From positions 1 through 64,000 of the forward strand of contig NZ_JAEQMY010000008.1 in assembly GCF_016743775.1 (NCBI RefSeq): DNA of 64,000 nucleotides, written 5' to 3'. The stretch is from Microvirga aerilata (GTDB lineage Bacteria; Pseudomonadota; Alphaproteobacteria; Rhizobiales; Beijerinckiaceae). Of this stretch, positions 24,380 through 32,490 are shown in pieces; within the stretch, counting starts at the first letter, position 1; each line of letters opens with the position of its first letter. The notes under the pieces are model-generated. The model did not search any database, was not told where the DNA came from, and worked only from the letters and a program-made list of their open reading frames with translations. A program made the position numbers and the translations under genes.

Positions 24380-25753
24380 TTAGACCGAGGAAACGGGAGC
24401 GAGAATAGCGCCGTGGACGGAATGCGGATACTTGCGCACCGGGAAATTCGTTGACCCATAGTCGATATATTCGCCCTGGTACCCGACCATGAAGAATGTG
24501 ATCTGATATAGTGCTGAATACACCGTATAGATGGAGTCTATCATCTTCTGAATGGCTTCGTCGGAATAGTCGTTCGGACCTATCCTAGCGGTATGTACCC
24601 GTGAATTCCGAAGATTGCGCCACGTTCGAACGTGAGTGTCAGTAAGATAGCCGCGTTCAATGAGTGGTCGAAGGCGATCAATGACTCTCGTGTGAGACAG
24701 TTGGGAAAGCAAACCATTCACTCGATCTTGAAGATGTTGCTCGACCTTGCGGAGTTTCAACTGTCTTCTCGCAACTTTCTGAATCTGCTTGATCGTTGCA
24801 GCAGTCTCTTGGGATTGCGGCATAGGAACCAGACCTGCGACGCCTTCGAGCGCCACGCACAAGCCGACTGCCCAAGCTTCTAAAGAGCTTTCACTGGCCT
24901 CATATGCGTCCGATAGATAAGCAGAACAGGGATGCCATGTGTCACGAACATCGTGGGATGAAGCATAGGCGAGATATCGCTCGAATAGATGAGCAACTCC
25001 AAGTGCGTTGCGCTCATAACGGATGTCGAGCGGAGGAAATGGGCGCTTCTGGCGAACAGGTGCTGCGGAGTATAGCGTGGCCGTTACATTCTCCCCGTCG
25101 CCCCGTTGCATGCGAGACAGGCTGAGGACACGTCCAGACACATATCGTAGCGCTTCCATTACTCTCACATGGAAGCCATCCGGAAAACAACTCTCTGAAG
25201 AGACTGAGACAACAATCTCGGTTTCGCCGGGGGAAGATATTTGAACCCGGTATCCCGTGTACGGAGCACCTATGCACCAGTCGGCCCCTATGATCCCCTC
25301 CCACTCATGTGACTGCTGGTCGGGGAGAAGTAGCGATAGGGAACTTCCTGTTGCTCCACTAACAGCCCAAGTGGCTGTGAGGTGGGAGGGACGCGCTGTG
25401 ACGATGACACTGCCTACCTGAAGGTCGTGGGAAGCAGAAATCGACACATCTTTGCACTCCCATGCCCGACCGCCGAAAGCAGCGGCGGATATGCTGAAGA
25501 GGTCGTTTCGCTCAAATAGCTTGCCTGCTTTCACTCTCGATAACCGATGAAGACTGTCGCTGAAGGTGTTCGGATTGCTCTCGACGCAATAGCACTTAAT
25601 CCTGAGCTTACCGTCTTCATCCTGATAAATTCGTCCTGGACCGCTGTAGGAGGTTTGCGCGGGGTCATTTGGCTTGACCTCAATGGCCCTGCAATCGAGA
25701 TCGAGCCGCCCGGTCCTAACTGCCTCCCAACCTAAGTAGTTCGTCTCCAGCAT
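24380..25753 (-). CDS. HEPN-like protein, possible ApeA-type defence protein
   Basis: 457 residues. The N-terminal about 290 residues look all-beta (GPGRIYQDEDGKLRIKCYC, SHLTATWAVSGATGSS). The C-terminal about 150 residues are helical and contain RTWRNLRNSRVHTAR, in which RNSRVH fits the R-x4-H motif of HEPN ribonucleases. A beta N-terminal domain plus C-terminal HEPN domain is the layout of ApeA-like antiphage proteins. This is inference from architecture and one motif. The gene is less G+C rich than its neighbours and lies beside a serine recombinase gene, which suggests transfer. Confidence 0.45.
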   Translation of the reverse strand: MLETNYLGWEAVRTGRLDLDCRAIEVKPNDPAQTSYSGPGRIYQDEDGKLRIKCYCVESNPNTFSDSLHRLSRVKAGKLFERNDLFSISAAAFGGRAWECKDVSISASHDLQVGSVIVTARPSHLTATWAVSGATGSSLSLLLPDQQSHEWEGIIGADWCIGAPYTGYRVQISSPGETEIVVSVSSESCFPDGFHVRVMEALRYVSGRVLSLSRMQRGDGENVTATLYSAAPVRQKRPFPPLDIRYERNALGVAHLFERYLAYASSHDVRDTWHPCSAYLSDAYEASESSLEAWAVGLCVALEGVAGLVPMPQSQETAATIKQIQKVARRQLKLRKVEQHLQDRVNGLLSQLSHTRVIDRLRPLIERGYLTDTHVRTWRNLRNSRVHTARIGPNDYSDEAIQKMIDSIYTVYSALYQITFFMVGYQGEYIDYGSTNFPVRKYPHSVHGAILAPVSSV

Positions 25754-25836
25754 ATTCGCCCCCTAATACACCACCGGGCTGTCCATGGTCTGTCCCCGAG
25801 TCTCGCTAAATACCTGATGATTTGAACGTGTCATTC

Positions 25837-25968
25837 TCAGACCCGTCGTGCCCAGGTCAATTGTGAAGTTTGCGCTCGCCGATAATGCTCTCGGAGTTCG
25901 GCAGCATGGCTCAGGGGTGAGTATAACAAATAACTTACAGCACGATGGATGACGCGCTTGAGAAGCAT
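25837..25968 (-). CDS. Small basic protein with strong ribosome site
   Basis: 43 residues, MLLKRVIHRAVSYLLYSPLS followed by HAAELREHYRRAQ and a basic end. The ATG at 25968 is preceded by GGGAGG at an ideal distance, which is the main reason to call it. It lies about 80 bases from the HEPN-like gene on the same strand and could be its leader gene. The sequence suggests one amphipathic helix. No homologue is recognised. Confidence 0.4.
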   Translation of the reverse strand: MLLKRVIHRAVSYLLYSPLSHAAELREHYRRAQTSQLTWARRV

Positions 25969-26306
25969 TGTAACCTCCCGAAGTAGAGGAAAATCACCTG
26001 CTCTGTCTTCGGTCCGCAAGATACTTCCATATCACAGGTCAGCCCGAAGGCCCCGCCGTGCTACGGCAACTACTCAGCAGCTTCGGGCGGGAGCCTCGTG
26101 CTATGCTGAGGGGCGATGCCAAGCGTTGGACAAGGTCCCCTCCTCCAAAGGCTGGACAACTATCCGGATGTCTCAAGTGAGTAACCTCTGCCAAGACACC
26201 GTTCCGAGACGCTCCTGAGCCACTTGGAGCGTCTCGTATGAATTGCTTGCGAGATTTGAGACTCGATCTACCGTGATGAGACCCAAACAAGACACTTGAG
26301 GTCGTC
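25969..26306. other. Region upstream of the serine recombinase, possible res site
   Basis: No gene is supported. An 11-bp perfect inverted repeat is at 26205-26215 and 26226-26236 (CGAGACGCTCC / GGAGCGTCTCG). The 70 bases before the recombinase start are rich in GAGAC/GTCTC-like motifs. Serine resolvases normally bind inverted sites immediately upstream of their gene, so the resolution site and promoter are expected here. Confidence 0.45.
26205..26236. repeat. 11-bp perfect inverted repeat upstream of the recombinase
   Basis: CGAGACGCTCC at 26205-26215 pairs with GGAGCGTCTCG at 26226-26236, with a 10-base spacer and no T tract on either side. It is probably a recombinase or regulator binding site rather than a terminator. 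Confidence 0.55.
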
Positions 26307-26903
26307 ATGGCGGTCTACGGTTACGCGAGAGTATCTCACGCCTCTCAATGTCTGGATGTTCAGATTGATGCGCTTCGTGCAGCAGGTTGCTCTGTCATAC
26401 GTTCGGAGAAGAAAAGTGCAACGACACGAGAGGGTCGCGCCGAGCTACAGACCCTATTGGATTTCGTGAGAGAGGGCGACACGATCTACGTGACGCGCGT
26501 TGACCGAATTGCGAGGTCAATCGGTGATCTTCAAGATATTTTGCGAGTGCTCAAATCGAAGGGTGTGGCGTTGAAGGCGACCGAGCAGCCCATCGACACA
26601 TCAACACCTCTGGGCAAATGCATGCTCGACCTCCTGGGCATCTTTGCGGAGCTTGAGACCAATCTGCGCCGTGAGAGACAGACGGAAGCAATCCGCCGTA
26701 TTAAGGAAATAGACAACACGAAGCCCAGGCAAGAGCGGTCCTACCAGGGCCGTCCGCCGACAATCAATCCAGATGAGATTCGTCAGCTACGTGACGAGGG
26801 TCTTGGAGCTACCGCCATTGCCGAGCGCCTCGGAATCGGGCGAGCCTCAGTATATCGAGTGCTGAAGATTATCGTCGCGCAAGGTAGCTTGGAGAACCCT
26901 TAA
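26307..26903 (+). CDS. Serine recombinase (resolvase/invertase family)
   Basis: 198 residues, the full small-serine-recombinase length. The catalytic Ser is in GYARVS (residue 10), and the conserved arginines are in VTRVDRIARS (about 65-74). The central helix is LLGIFAELETNLRRERQTEA. The C-terminal Hin-type helix-turn-helix is IRQLRDEGLGATAIAERLG plus GRASVYRVL. It would resolve or invert DNA between sites lying probably just upstream. No transposase is adjacent, so it may be left from a Tn3-like or plasmid element. Confidence 0.9.
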   Translation: MAVYGYARVSHASQCLDVQIDALRAAGCSVIRSEKKSATTREGRAELQTLLDFVREGDTIYVTRVDRIARSIGDLQDILRVLKSKGVALKATEQPIDTSTPLGKCMLDLLGIFAELETNLRRERQTEAIRRIKEIDNTKPRQERSYQGRPPTINPDEIRQLRDEGLGATAIAERLGIGRASVYRVLKIIVAQGSLENP

Positions 26904-26941
26904 TCCGTTTTCGCGTGAATCCCCGCCAGAACAAGATAGGC

Positions 26942-26970
26942 CCTCCGTTCCACCTCAACGGAGGACCTTT
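26942..26970. terminator. Bidirectional terminator between convergent genes
   Basis: CCTCCGTT (26942-26949) pairs with AACGGAGG (26957-26964) and is followed by ACCTTTTGG. It lies between the recombinase and the convergent Ig-like protein gene and could end both transcripts. Confidence 0.5.
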
Positions 26971-26988
26971 TGGTTTGTAGAGTAGGTA

Positions 26989-28407
26989 TCAGACGTAGAT
27001 AAATTCCAAGCTGGCTGTGCTCACGCTGATGTTGCCGATATACTCGTGATTTAGTGAGTAGCTTGACTCGTTTGTGCCCACGTCCGTTAAATCCGAAGCA
27101 AACCGTATTCCAAGGTAGTCACCGCCGCTGCTTAGAACGGAGTTGATGGCGTCGGTATCAAGCGTTACCGCAAACTGCTGGAAGCCCAGATCACCAGTTC
27201 GGCTCATGTTGGTCACTGTGGCCTTACCCGCAAGAGTTCCGGCTCCAGCATCCTCGAATGTGATCGCGTTATCACCAGAATAAACGAACACATCCAACGT
27301 TACTTCTTCAGGATAGTAATCCGGATAACTGCCGATAGACGAGTCATAAGCTTGGTTATCGCGTGCTTCAAAATTCAGAGTAGCTCCTGAAACAAGACCA
27401 TTTGCTCCGGAGACATTGAATTCGAGAAATCCTTCGTCCCGTCTTAGGTAATTTTGCGAAATCCCGGAGTCGTATATTTGCGTCAGCGTGTTTCCATCCG
27501 AGTCGTCGCCGAGCCAGTATTCATATGGTGCTTGTTCATTGTTGGCGTGAGAATATTCGGTTCCAGCACGTATCGTGATCGACTCGTAGACGTGCTTTAC
27601 GTTCCAGATCGTAAGATCATCCACGTTCCAGTTGTAGTCTATATACCCCTGAGCCTCGGCATATGAGTTGTAGTCCACTTCGTGCTGGTAGTAATCTCCT
27701 GGGGCGTATGTAAGCTCAGAAACGCCCCCACCCTTTGATGCACCGAACTTCACTGTCAGCGGCTCACCCCCGCCATAGAGCGTAACCGTCACTGGTTCCG
27801 AGTATTCCTTTCCGTCATAGGCTCGGTACACGAACGTATCGTTGCCGTAGTAGTTGGCCTTCGGCGTATAGGAGAACGAACCATCAGCCTTCAGATCGAG
27901 AGTGCCATTCGTCGGACCGGAAACGAGGCTTGCGGTGAGAGTATCACCAACATCCACGTCAGCATCGTTCGTGAGGACGTTATCAGTAAGGTCTTTGTTC
28001 GCTTGGATATCAAAGACATCAGCACTGCCAACTGGCTTATCGTTCTTACCCACCACAAGAATCTTCACAGTGGCGGTGCTGAAAACGCCATTACCAATCT
28101 GGACCGTATAGGTGAAGGTATCTTCCGCAGTCTGGCCGACGTTCAAGAACTCGAAGCGTCCGTTCGGCTCGTAGACGATGTCGCTTCCACTCACGGAGAG
28201 CAACCCGCCCTTTGCGGTGGCATCAACCGTGGCCTTACCATCCCCAAGACCCCAAAACTTCTTAACATTGCCGCCAAGGTCGTTGCTCATTAGGCTCGCG
28301 GTGCTGATTTTGAACCCGAGCGTGTTCTCATCCAAAACCAGGAAATTTGTCGAGAGGTTATAAACATCGTCCTTAGCCTGCGGAGTATTTGGCTTGGCAG
28401 TAGGCAT
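26989..28407 (-). CDS. Ig/cadherin-like repeat protein, putative secreted adhesin
   Basis: About 472 residues from the ATG at 28407, with AAAAGGGGG 6 bases upstream. At least two bacterial Ig/VCBS-type domains are visible: about 10-120 (PQAKDDVYNLSTNFLVLDEN onward) and 125-215 (VLTNDADVDVGDTLTASLV, ADGSFSYTPKANYYGNDTF). The C-terminal half is beta-rich, with many Tyr, Asp and Asn. There is no N-terminal signal peptide and no obvious RTX nonapeptide, so export by a type I system with a C-terminal signal is only a possibility. Its composition is more A+T rich than the neighbouring core-like genes. Confidence 0.7.
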   Translation of the reverse strand: MPTAKPNTPQAKDDVYNLSTNFLVLDENTLGFKISTASLMSNDLGGNVKKFWGLGDGKATVDATAKGGLLSVSGSDIVYEPNGRFEFLNVGQTAEDTFTYTVQIGNGVFSTATVKILVVGKNDKPVGSADVFDIQANKDLTDNVLTNDADVDVGDTLTASLVSGPTNGTLDLKADGSFSYTPKANYYGNDTFVYRAYDGKEYSEPVTVTLYGGGEPLTVKFGASKGGGVSELTYAPGDYYQHEVDYNSYAEAQGYIDYNWNVDDLTIWNVKHVYESITIRAGTEYSHANNEQAPYEYWLGDDSDGNTLTQIYDSGISQNYLRRDEGFLEFNVSGANGLVSGATLNFEARDNQAYDSSIGSYPDYYPEEVTLDVFVYSGDNAITFEDAGAGTLAGKATVTNMSRTGDLGFQQFAVTLDTDAINSVLSSGGDYLGIRFASDLTDVGTNESSYSLNHEYIGNISVSTASLEFIYV

Positions 28408-28576
28408 ATGGTCCCCCTTTTGCGTCGAGGGCACGTTTAGTCTTAGTTCTAAGAATGTAAACTGCGCTAATGTTGCGCATACCTACAAAGATGTATGAGA
28501 TTAACCTCGGAGGCGAACTGATAGAGATTAGCTTAAGCTTATGTGTTCTTAGCTTGACCTTACGTTCATGTGGCCC

Positions 28577-28873
28577 TTAACGAATATCTCCAGCCCATCG
28601 CAGATTGAAGAACACGGCATCTACTACGTCCTCAAACTTAAACTGTCGTCCGACGAGGCGCATCTGCGTATCTCTAATAGGCTCGATTTCGACCCTCCCG
28701 TAGCAGTTCTCGGCAATCCATTCCCGGCGCGCGACAAGCTCTTGCGGGAAACGGTCGCCCAGATGATCTTCTGAGAGCCCGATGTCATCCACAATCTGAG
28801 GGGTCACGTTTGGAGGGATTTGAGTCTTTGCCCTCATGGCAGCGAGTTTCGCTAAAAATTCAGGATTAAGCAT
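28577..28873 (-). CDS. FKLRW-module small protein
   Basis: 98 residues. The N-terminal helix is MLNPEFLAKLAAMRAKTQIP. The C-terminal module starts at REWIAENCYGRVEIEP and ends QFKFEDVVDAVFFNLRWAG, with Asn in place of Lys in the FKLRW core. It aligns with the ends of the proteins at 4624, 5557 and 59656. It lies alone about 70 bases from the gene at 28944. The function is unknown. Confidence 0.6.
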   Translation of the reverse strand: MLNPEFLAKLAAMRAKTQIPPNVTPQIVDDIGLSEDHLGDRFPQELVARREWIAENCYGRVEIEPIRDTQMRLVGRQFKFEDVVDAVFFNLRWAGDIR

Positions 28874-28943
28874 CGTCTTGTTACCTCGAATGATTGTCGA
28901 GGTATTTATCGTTTGCTCAGACGGACCGATCTGAGAGGATAAC

Positions 28944-29498
28944 TTACGTACTTGTATAGACGCGGTCTAACCGGCAGAAATGCTGATCGGGCACTTGCAG
29001 CGCAACATGACTGGTCTTTGCTATGCCCGTAAGATCGGAAGCAATCTCACCCGAAAAGCTCTTCGTCTCCCTTGGGGCAACTGTGACGGCAATCCTACGG
29101 ACAACGGCCTCGCTGTCTCCGAAGCCAAGTTTCGGGACTCGGCACCAAACGGAGATACTCTCAATCTCTCGATCAGAGTTGTTGGTGAGGGAACCCTGCG
29201 CCAGGAGCGTGAACTTCCCTGAGCGTCGTGTTGTGCTGATCTGCGTCGAGAGAGTAACGTGAGTCCTTGCTTTTAGCTCATCTGCAAAAACCACCTCGGG
29301 GTATTCGCCAGTCCACCAGATCGTCAGGATGTCGAAAGGAAGGAGCAACACCCGGAGAGCCGGGATGCCAACGACCGAAATCAAACACCACCGCATGAAG
29401 GGCGTTGCAACAATCAGCCAACCCACACCGTAGACCAGGACGGCAACGACCGTCATGAGCAATCCCACGGCAATGAGGATACCGTCTGACTCAGCCAT
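28944..29498 (-). CDS. Membrane-anchored beta-sandwich protein, third gene of an unknown operon
   Basis: 184 residues. Two N-terminal hydrophobic helices (ILIAVGLLMTVVAVLVYGVG and MRWCLISVVGIPALRVLLL) anchor a domain with FTLLAQGSLTNNSDREIESI, then VTVAPRETKSFSGEI. This resembles the FxLYD/Ig-like domains found in membrane-tethered proteins. The upstream gene at 29500 stops one base before this ATG region, so the genes are co-translated. The two are probably distant paralogues with the same topology. Confidence 0.55.
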   Translation of the reverse strand: MAESDGILIAVGLLMTVVAVLVYGVGWLIVATPFMRWCLISVVGIPALRVLLLPFDILTIWWTGEYPEVVFADELKARTHVTLSTQISTTRRSGKFTLLAQGSLTNNSDREIESISVWCRVPKLGFGDSEAVVRRIAVTVAPRETKSFSGEIASDLTGIAKTSHVALQVPDQHFCRLDRVYTST

Positions 29499-29499
29499 G

Positions 29500-30045
29500 C
29501 TATGGCCGCTCGTTCAGGAGATCGGCTCTCTCAACTTCGAAACGAGCCTCACAGTTGAAGGACTCAGGATTAGCCTCCTTCAGGTAGCCATTGGGTTCTG
29601 GAATGAGGCGAATGGTGACCGTGGTGCCATGGTTGATGTAACCGTAGTGATAACTGGTGTAGACACGGTCGATGTCCCGCGACGCTTCCGCTTCAGACGA
29701 GCTACGCGGCGGCAAAGGCTTGAAGGAACAATACAGCCGTAGATCGTATATCCGAGCGTTGCTGGTATTCTGGACAGTCGCGGAGACCGCCTCGACGTAG
29801 GTCGAGTATGAAGGCGTTGTACCTCGTGCATTCAAGACCAAGATCGCACTGGGGTCGAAGCTGTTGAGGCGCGCTCTCTTCGAGACCTCCTTCGGGTTCT
29901 CGGGAGAGCATTTGGCGATAACCCACAGAAGCATTACGGCCAACGCGATCCATACCAGATTGCCGAGAACGAATCGCATGATCAGGTGGAGGACTAAGCC
30001 AACAATCCCACCAACGAGAAGTCCACGAAGAGTAGGTGAGGACAT
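29500..30045 (-). CDS. Membrane-anchored beta-sandwich protein, second gene of the operon
   Basis: 181 residues. Two hydrophobic segments at the N terminus (LLVGGIVGLVLHLIMRFVLG and VWIALAVMLLWVIAKC) precede a domain with VEAVSATVQNTSNARIYDL and YGYINHGTTVTIRLIPEPN. The order ATVQNTSNARIYDL...GTTVTI parallels GSLTNNSDREIESI...RETKSF in the next gene. It follows the 30080 gene by 34 bases. The role is unknown; an extracytoplasmic or membrane-associated partner of the first gene product is plausible. Confidence 0.5.
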   Translation of the reverse strand: MSSPTLRGLLVGGIVGLVLHLIMRFVLGNLVWIALAVMLLWVIAKCSPENPKEVSKRARLNSFDPSAILVLNARGTTPSYSTYVEAVSATVQNTSNARIYDLRLYCSFKPLPPRSSSEAEASRDIDRVYTSYHYGYINHGTTVTIRLIPEPNGYLKEANPESFNCEARFEVERADLLNERP

Positions 30046-30079
30046 CAGTCTCCCTCATGACAAACATTACCGCCGTGAT

Positions 30080-31228
30080 CTACGCAGCATCCTCGACTTC
30101 CATTAGGTCCATGATCTCGTCGTCATGAAGATCGGGTAGTTCCCGGTTCCAGACATCGAGCAGCTTCGAGCAACGATTGATTTCCTTGGCATGGGCCGAC
30201 TCAGCCCCGACGAGAACTTTGCCCGTGGCTTCGAACTTGGCTCGAATTTTTCGCAAAACGTCCCCGTCTAATGCTCCATTGGCCTTGCCGTGAACTCCCC
30301 GAACAAGGAAGTACCCCTTGCTAAGGCACTGGAGTTCGACGATGGCCTCTGGATCGTGCCAAAAATAGAAAATACATCTTTGTAAGAGGCTGTCGTTGAT
30401 CCTCGTACCGAGGCAGTTCTGAAGGCGCAATCCAGCCTCCCGCATTGCCCGTGGGGACGACAGAAAAGTCGTCTCACCATCATCGCTAACGGGTCCGCTG
30501 ATCGGGAACCTGGGTACCTTGTCGATCACCCTCTCCAGCCACCGTTTGAGCGACCTTCCAGGCGGGAGAGATTCCAAGGATTGCCAGACCTCGGGCATGG
30601 CGGCTTCCGGCACGAGCGGAAACATTAGATTGAACGCGACGATCAGTTCGTCGATCCTCTCGGCAGCGTGGACACGGGAAATGATCTCCTGCCGCACAAG
30701 AGGCAAAGGCAATCTGAGAGCAGCCGCAACGGTAAAATCAGAGACCGAGCATCCCTGGCTGAGCACTCGCGCTCGATCCCGATGCTGAGTATTTCGCATC
30801 AGTTGGATCAGCGAGTGGTAGGCTGACGGGGAAAGTGGATCATTCCCTATGCGATGCAGCACACCGCCAGAGGCACAAGAGTTGGCACCAAATAGTGCCT
30901 CCGACCTGCATATATCTTGCGCCCTGGCAGTTATCAAAACACGTGCGACCTGGGCAGAGGAGTCAGAGCCCGAGAAGCCTTCGGTCAACCCAGCGGCTCT
31001 GAAATGAGACGCAAGATAGTCGGAACCACGCTCGTCAAGGATCGCGAGTGCGATGAAGTTCGTCTGGCGCTTCAAAGAGGAAGCAGTGGTAAGGTATCGA
31101 AGATATCCCGGATATGAACGATCCAGCCCGAGGACAGTTACCAGCAGTGGTCCGGTTACAGGGTTCGGCCTCAGCGTGATCTTGTCGAGTCGCGGCGGCA
31201 TAGGCGTCTCCGATAAGAAGTTACCCAT
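30080..31228 (-). CDS. PcfJ-like protein, first gene of the unknown operon
   Basis: About 382 residues from the ATG at 31228, chosen because GGGAG lies 6 bases upstream; the frame is open to 31258. The N-terminal half is helical and repeat-like (AAALRLPLPLVRQEIISRVH). The C-terminal part, with AGLRLQNCLGTRINDSLL, AIVELQCLSKGYFLVRGVH and GKANGALDGDVL, has the C-L-G, strand and R-G-x-x-N spacing seen in PcfJ-domain proteins of plasmids. The resemblance is moderate. The acidic end reads LHDDEIMDLMEVEDAA. It is cotranscribed with two membrane proteins. Confidence 0.45.
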   Translation of the reverse strand: MGNFLSETPMPPRLDKITLRPNPVTGPLLVTVLGLDRSYPGYLRYLTTASSLKRQTNFIALAILDERGSDYLASHFRAAGLTEGFSGSDSSAQVARVLITARAQDICRSEALFGANSCASGGVLHRIGNDPLSPSAYHSLIQLMRNTQHRDRARVLSQGCSVSDFTVAAALRLPLPLVRQEIISRVHAAERIDELIVAFNLMFPLVPEAAMPEVWQSLESLPPGRSLKRWLERVIDKVPRFPISGPVSDDGETTFLSSPRAMREAGLRLQNCLGTRINDSLLQRCIFYFWHDPEAIVELQCLSKGYFLVRGVHGKANGALDGDVLRKIRAKFEATGKVLVGAESAHAKEINRCSKLLDVWNRELPDLHDDEIMDLMEVEDAA

Positions 31229-31576
31229 CGAAGCTCCCATAGGCTCGGAATCCAGCAACTAATTTTGCGACATCGTCCGACGAGACCGCCTGATCTACCG
31301 CCGTCCAGGAGAAAGCTCGTCCTGGGGATGGGTGGGAAGCCTTAGCGCGCACCTCGGCTTGCCAGTCACATGCAGGAGGTCGCTTGCGAGCGGCGGAAGG
31401 CTCATTTGTTCAAACAACTCCGTGCGTTATCAGAGTTTATATGAAGTTCCTTCGTGCTTTACAGCCAAAGGGTACCTCCAATGAATCCGGTAGGTATGCA
31501 CTGTTTTTGCAGCATTACTCGCTCTGGTAACGTACATCGATCCTTCGATTTTGACAGTGATTCTGAGGAAGGAAGA
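31229..31576. other. Intergenic region between divergent genes
   Basis: No gene is supported. It contains gcgttatcagagtttat at 31424-31440, identical over 17 bases to 14672-14688 upstream of the hibernation factor gene. The region must hold the promoters of the 30080 operon (minus) and of the small helical protein at 31577 (plus). Confidence 0.45.
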
Positions 31577-31843
31577 ATGGCGTATAGAGACGGCGAGTTT
31601 CGGGATGCTGCATACTGCGGAACTCTGACCAAAGAGATTCGGGCGATCATCAATATCATCTGGAAAATTGACTTCTCCCACGAAGTTGATCTGCTGAAAA
31701 TCGAAAATAGCAATCTTGCGCACGACCCGAGGCAAGGCAGAAAGTTCAGCATCATCTTAGAGCATCATGAGAGGCGACAACCCTATGTCGAGCTTCTCAA
31801 CGAACGCTGGCGAACGCAGTGTCGCCAATCTCTTGCAGCTTAG
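31577..31843 (+). CDS. RHxxRRxPY-family small helical protein (divergent copy 2)
   Basis: 88 residues from the ATG at 31577, with GAGGAAGG upstream. The core KEIRAIINIIWKIDFSHEVD and LEHHERRQPYVELLNERWR align with the family core in the proteins at 22237 and 46490. It is the most divergent intact copy and distinctly more A+T rich, as if it arrived separately. The downstream gene starts 80 bases later on the same strand. Confidence 0.55.
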   Translation: MAYRDGEFRDAAYCGTLTKEIRAIINIIWKIDFSHEVDLLKIENSNLAHDPRQGRKFSIILEHHERRQPYVELLNERWRTQCRQSLAA

Positions 31844-31923
31844 GCTAACGCCGAGAACGCCTCCTGCTTTTTGCTGAAATGCGCTACAGTGGACGCACAA
31901 CGTCGATCCGACAGGAGCCTCCC

Positions 31924-32151
31924 ATGAAGAAAGCGCGTAAGCTCTACGAAAGCCCAAGCGGCGACCGCTGGTACCTGATCGGCGACCCTTCAGGGGCTGT
32001 GTTCATCCGCCACGAAGCCAATGTAGCGTCTGGAGGGCACGTGGAGCATGAGGACATCGCGGCCTTCCTGAGTCGCGGCACCGGTCCAGAACAGCAGGAA
32101 CTGTTGCGCTTGATCGAAACCCTTGTCGAGGAACACCCCGCCCATACGTGA
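31924..32151 (+). CDS. Small conserved hypothetical protein
   Basis: 75 residues from the ATG at 31924 (CAGGAG 7 bases upstream). KLYESPSGDRWYLIGDPSG, VFIRHEANVASGGHVEHED and IAAFLSRGTGPEQQELLRL make a short beta sheet followed by a helix. I recall relatives in Methylobacteriaceae and Bradyrhizobium that carry only hypothetical annotation. It is soluble and has no catalytic motif. Confidence 0.6.
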   Translation: MKKARKLYESPSGDRWYLIGDPSGAVFIRHEANVASGGHVEHEDIAAFLSRGTGPEQQELLRLIETLVEEHPAHT

Positions 32152-32217
32152 TCCCTGGTGGGGCAGATCAATTTAGACAGCCGACGAAAGGAAGGTTGGC
32201 GCACCAGTTGATCCGGC

Positions 32218-32454
32218 TCAGTTCTCGTCGTCTTCCGGCATTGACTCGATGTTCCCGATGCCCCACACGCGGTGGCCAGCTTGCCGTTCCAGAGCCTCAA
32301 CCTGTCGCAGAAGCTGGATCGAGAGTGTAGCCTCTCGCCGGAAGCCCTCATCGCCTGGGTCGCTCCCCAAGCGCATTTGCATGTCACGGGCTCTTGCTTC
32401 GAGAGCACGTCGGAGAACACCCAACCGCTCCTTGCTCAGTTCGAGCACCATCAT
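32218..32454 (-). CDS. Small helical hypothetical protein
   Basis: 78 residues, two helices: LELSKERLGVLRRALEARAR and ATLSIQLLRQVEALERQAGH, then an acidic tail NIESMPEDDEN. There is no signal or metal motif. It is convergent with the gene ending at 32151. I recognise no family. Confidence 0.45.
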   Translation of the reverse strand: MMVLELSKERLGVLRRALEARARDMQMRLGSDPGDEGFRREATLSIQLLRQVEALERQAGHRVWGIGNIESMPEDDEN

Positions 32455-32490
32455 AGCACCTCATGCTTGCCGCTCCTGGTAGGCTGAGCT

